This document shows, piece by piece, positions 6,507 through 7,183 of a stretch of 7,183 nt of DNA. The stretch is taken from positions 1 to 7,183 of the forward strand of contig CAYFXA010000011.1 of NCBI GenBank assembly GCA_964347135.1, written 5' to 3'. This stretch comes from CAYFXA01 sp964347135. Lineage in GTDB: Bacteria; Patescibacteriota; Microgenomatia; PFEM01; JAHIFH01. Position 1 is the stretch's first letter. Each line of letters begins with the position of its first letter. The translations under genes and the position numbers were made by a program. The notes beneath the pieces were generated by a model. That model was given only the letters and a program-made list of their open reading frames with translations, had not been told where the DNA came from and did no database searches.

Positions 6507-6725
6507 GTGGCAAGAGAAAAAAAGTCGAGAATGGTGAAAGCGAGTGGCCGCACTTATTTTTTTGACCTTAAAGAAACCCAGGATGGCAAGAAATATCTTG
6601 TTTTAACCGAATCCCGCCGAACTAAAGGCGGTGATGAGTTTCTTCGGTCAACCATCGTTCTTTTTCCTGAGCAGGCCAAAGAATTTGATGAGGCAGTGGG
6701 AGAAATGACCGCCAAATTGGCTTAA
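6507..6725 (+). CDS. PUR-alpha-like nucleic-acid-binding protein (DUF3276-type)
   Basis: A 72-residue protein starting at GTG. After a basic N-terminus (REKKSR) the core, ASGRTYFFDLKETQDGKKYL then LTESRR...FLRSTIVLFPEQAKEFDEAVGEM, matches a single PUR repeat: four beta strands followed by an amphipathic helix. This is as in the small PUR proteins of Bacteroidetes and Borrelia (DUF3276). The family binds single-stranded DNA and RNA, usually as dimers. Roles include transcriptional or post-transcriptional control; a specific target cannot be read here. The very strong ribosome binding site and consensus promoter predict high expression, as expected for an abundant nucleic-acid-binding protein. 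It is divergent from rtcB and followed 45 bases later by an RNase H-like gene on the same strand. Confidence 0.82.
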   Translation: MAREKKSRMVKASGRTYFFDLKETQDGKKYLVLTESRRTKGGDEFLRSTIVLFPEQAKEFDEAVGEMTAKLA

Positions 6726-6733
6726 GTCAGGGC

Positions 6734-6762
6734 TTGGAGATAAGTGAAATCTATGGTAAAAT
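6734..6762 (+). promoter_or_regulatory. Promoter of the RNase H-like gene, predicted near-leaderless
   Basis: A -35-like TTGGAG (6734-6739), a 17-bp spacer, and a -10 TAAAAT (6757-6762) with a TGG extension (6754-6756). The expected start point is about 6769, two bases before ATG 6771. Confidence 0.45.
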
Positions 6763-6770
6763 ATGCCTAT

Positions 6771-7183
6771 ATGAGGGCAGGAACTTATTTTATCAGCCCG
6801 AGTAAAGGAAAAATGGCTATCAATGAGATGGCTAATGATTTAGTGGCTTTTATGGCTGAACAGCCAGACTATTTTTATCGTTTAGTCATTGGCACTGACT
6901 CAAAAACCAAAAGATTAAATGGTAGTCAAAAAGTAGATTTTATTACGGCTGTGGTCATTCATCGAAAAGGAAAAGGGGGACGCTACTTTTGGCAGAAGAA
7001 GAAAGTTGATAACATCAGAACCCTTAGAGGTAAAATATATACAGAAACCCTACTTTCAATCCGCCTTGCTGAAAAAATTGTTCCCCAATTAACCCAAAAA
7101 TTAGATGGTGAGAGATACAAATTAGAAATCCACATTGATGTGGGTGATATTGGCCCTACCCGGGAAATGATTAAAGAAGTCGT
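6771..7183 (+). CDS. RNase H-like protein of the DUF458/YkuK type, 3' partial
   Basis: An open frame of 137 codons runs off the right edge. Visible signatures are FISPSKGKM near the N-terminus, YRLVIGTDSKT (36-46, D43 as the first RNase H-fold acidic residue), FITAVVIHRKGKGGRYFWQKK, a YTETLLSIRLAEKI helix, and HIDVGDIGPTREMIKEVV (from 121, D123 as a second acidic residue). This order is that of the YkuK/DUF458 family, predicted nucleases or nucleic-acid-binding proteins with an RNase H fold whose cellular role is little known. Start choice: ATG 6771 fits the -10 position. An in-frame ATG at 6753 would add six residues and has a GGAG 13 bases upstream, so it remains possible. Confidence 0.85.
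   Translation, partial: MRAGTYFISPSKGKMAINEMANDLVAFMAEQPDYFYRLVIGTDSKTKRLNGSQKVDFITAVVIHRKGKGGRYFWQKKKVDNIRTLRGKIYTETLLSIRLAEKIVPQLTQKLDGERYKLEIHIDVGDIGPTREMIKEV

Overview
The window looks like a piece of a Patescibacteria (CPR) genome, possibly Microgenomates-like. This assignment is an inference from content: moderate-to-low GC, very tight gene packing, secreted or surface proteins anchored by terminal membrane helices, a membrane-anchored CAP-domain protein with a CPR-style N-terminus, and small membrane proteins of unknown function. All reading frames fit the standard code. TGA is used as a genuine stop, so this is not one of the lineages that read TGA as glycine.

Left part, plus strand (1-3486). 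A large surface protein enters from beyond the left edge. It carries SdrD-B-like, DUF11-like, Ig-like and FN3-like modules, and appears to be an in-frame fusion of two membrane-anchored proteins. It is followed by its own-promoter neighbour, a CAP/SCP-domain membrane protein, whose stop overlaps (ATGA) the start of an 85-residue three-helix membrane protein. This region is about the cell envelope.

Middle part, minus strand (3483-6387). Read in transcription order: rtcB (RNA ligase), a 72-residue membrane protein with its own extended -10 promoter, and a GH57-family glycoside hydrolase/glucanotransferase-like protein. The GH57 start codon lies one base after the stop of the small gene. The GH57 gene and the plus-strand 85-residue gene meet tail to tail with a 4-bp overlap.

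Right part, plus strand (6412-7183). A divergent promoter region separates rtcB from a small PUR-alpha-like (DUF3276-type) nucleic-acid-binding protein with a near-perfect Shine-Dalgarno. Next comes the 5' part of a DUF458/YkuK-type RNase H-like protein that runs off the right edge. rtcB, PUR and the RNase H-like protein together make a small RNA/DNA-handling neighbourhood.

The most interesting non-coding signal is a repeated start-site layout. In four genes a -10 hexamer sits 6 or 8 bases before the start codon, which predicts leaderless or nearly leaderless mRNAs. Genes inside operons or with real leaders (the 85-residue gene and PUR) instead carry strong Shine-Dalgarno sequences. Two further points deserve a second look: the A6 tract at the fusion junction of the surface protein, where a single-base indel in either direction gives an immediate stop, and two mutually exclusive hairpins inside the first codons of the CAP gene. 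I found no tRNA, rRNA, CRISPR array or insertion sequence, and no gene-free stretch longer than about 120 bases.
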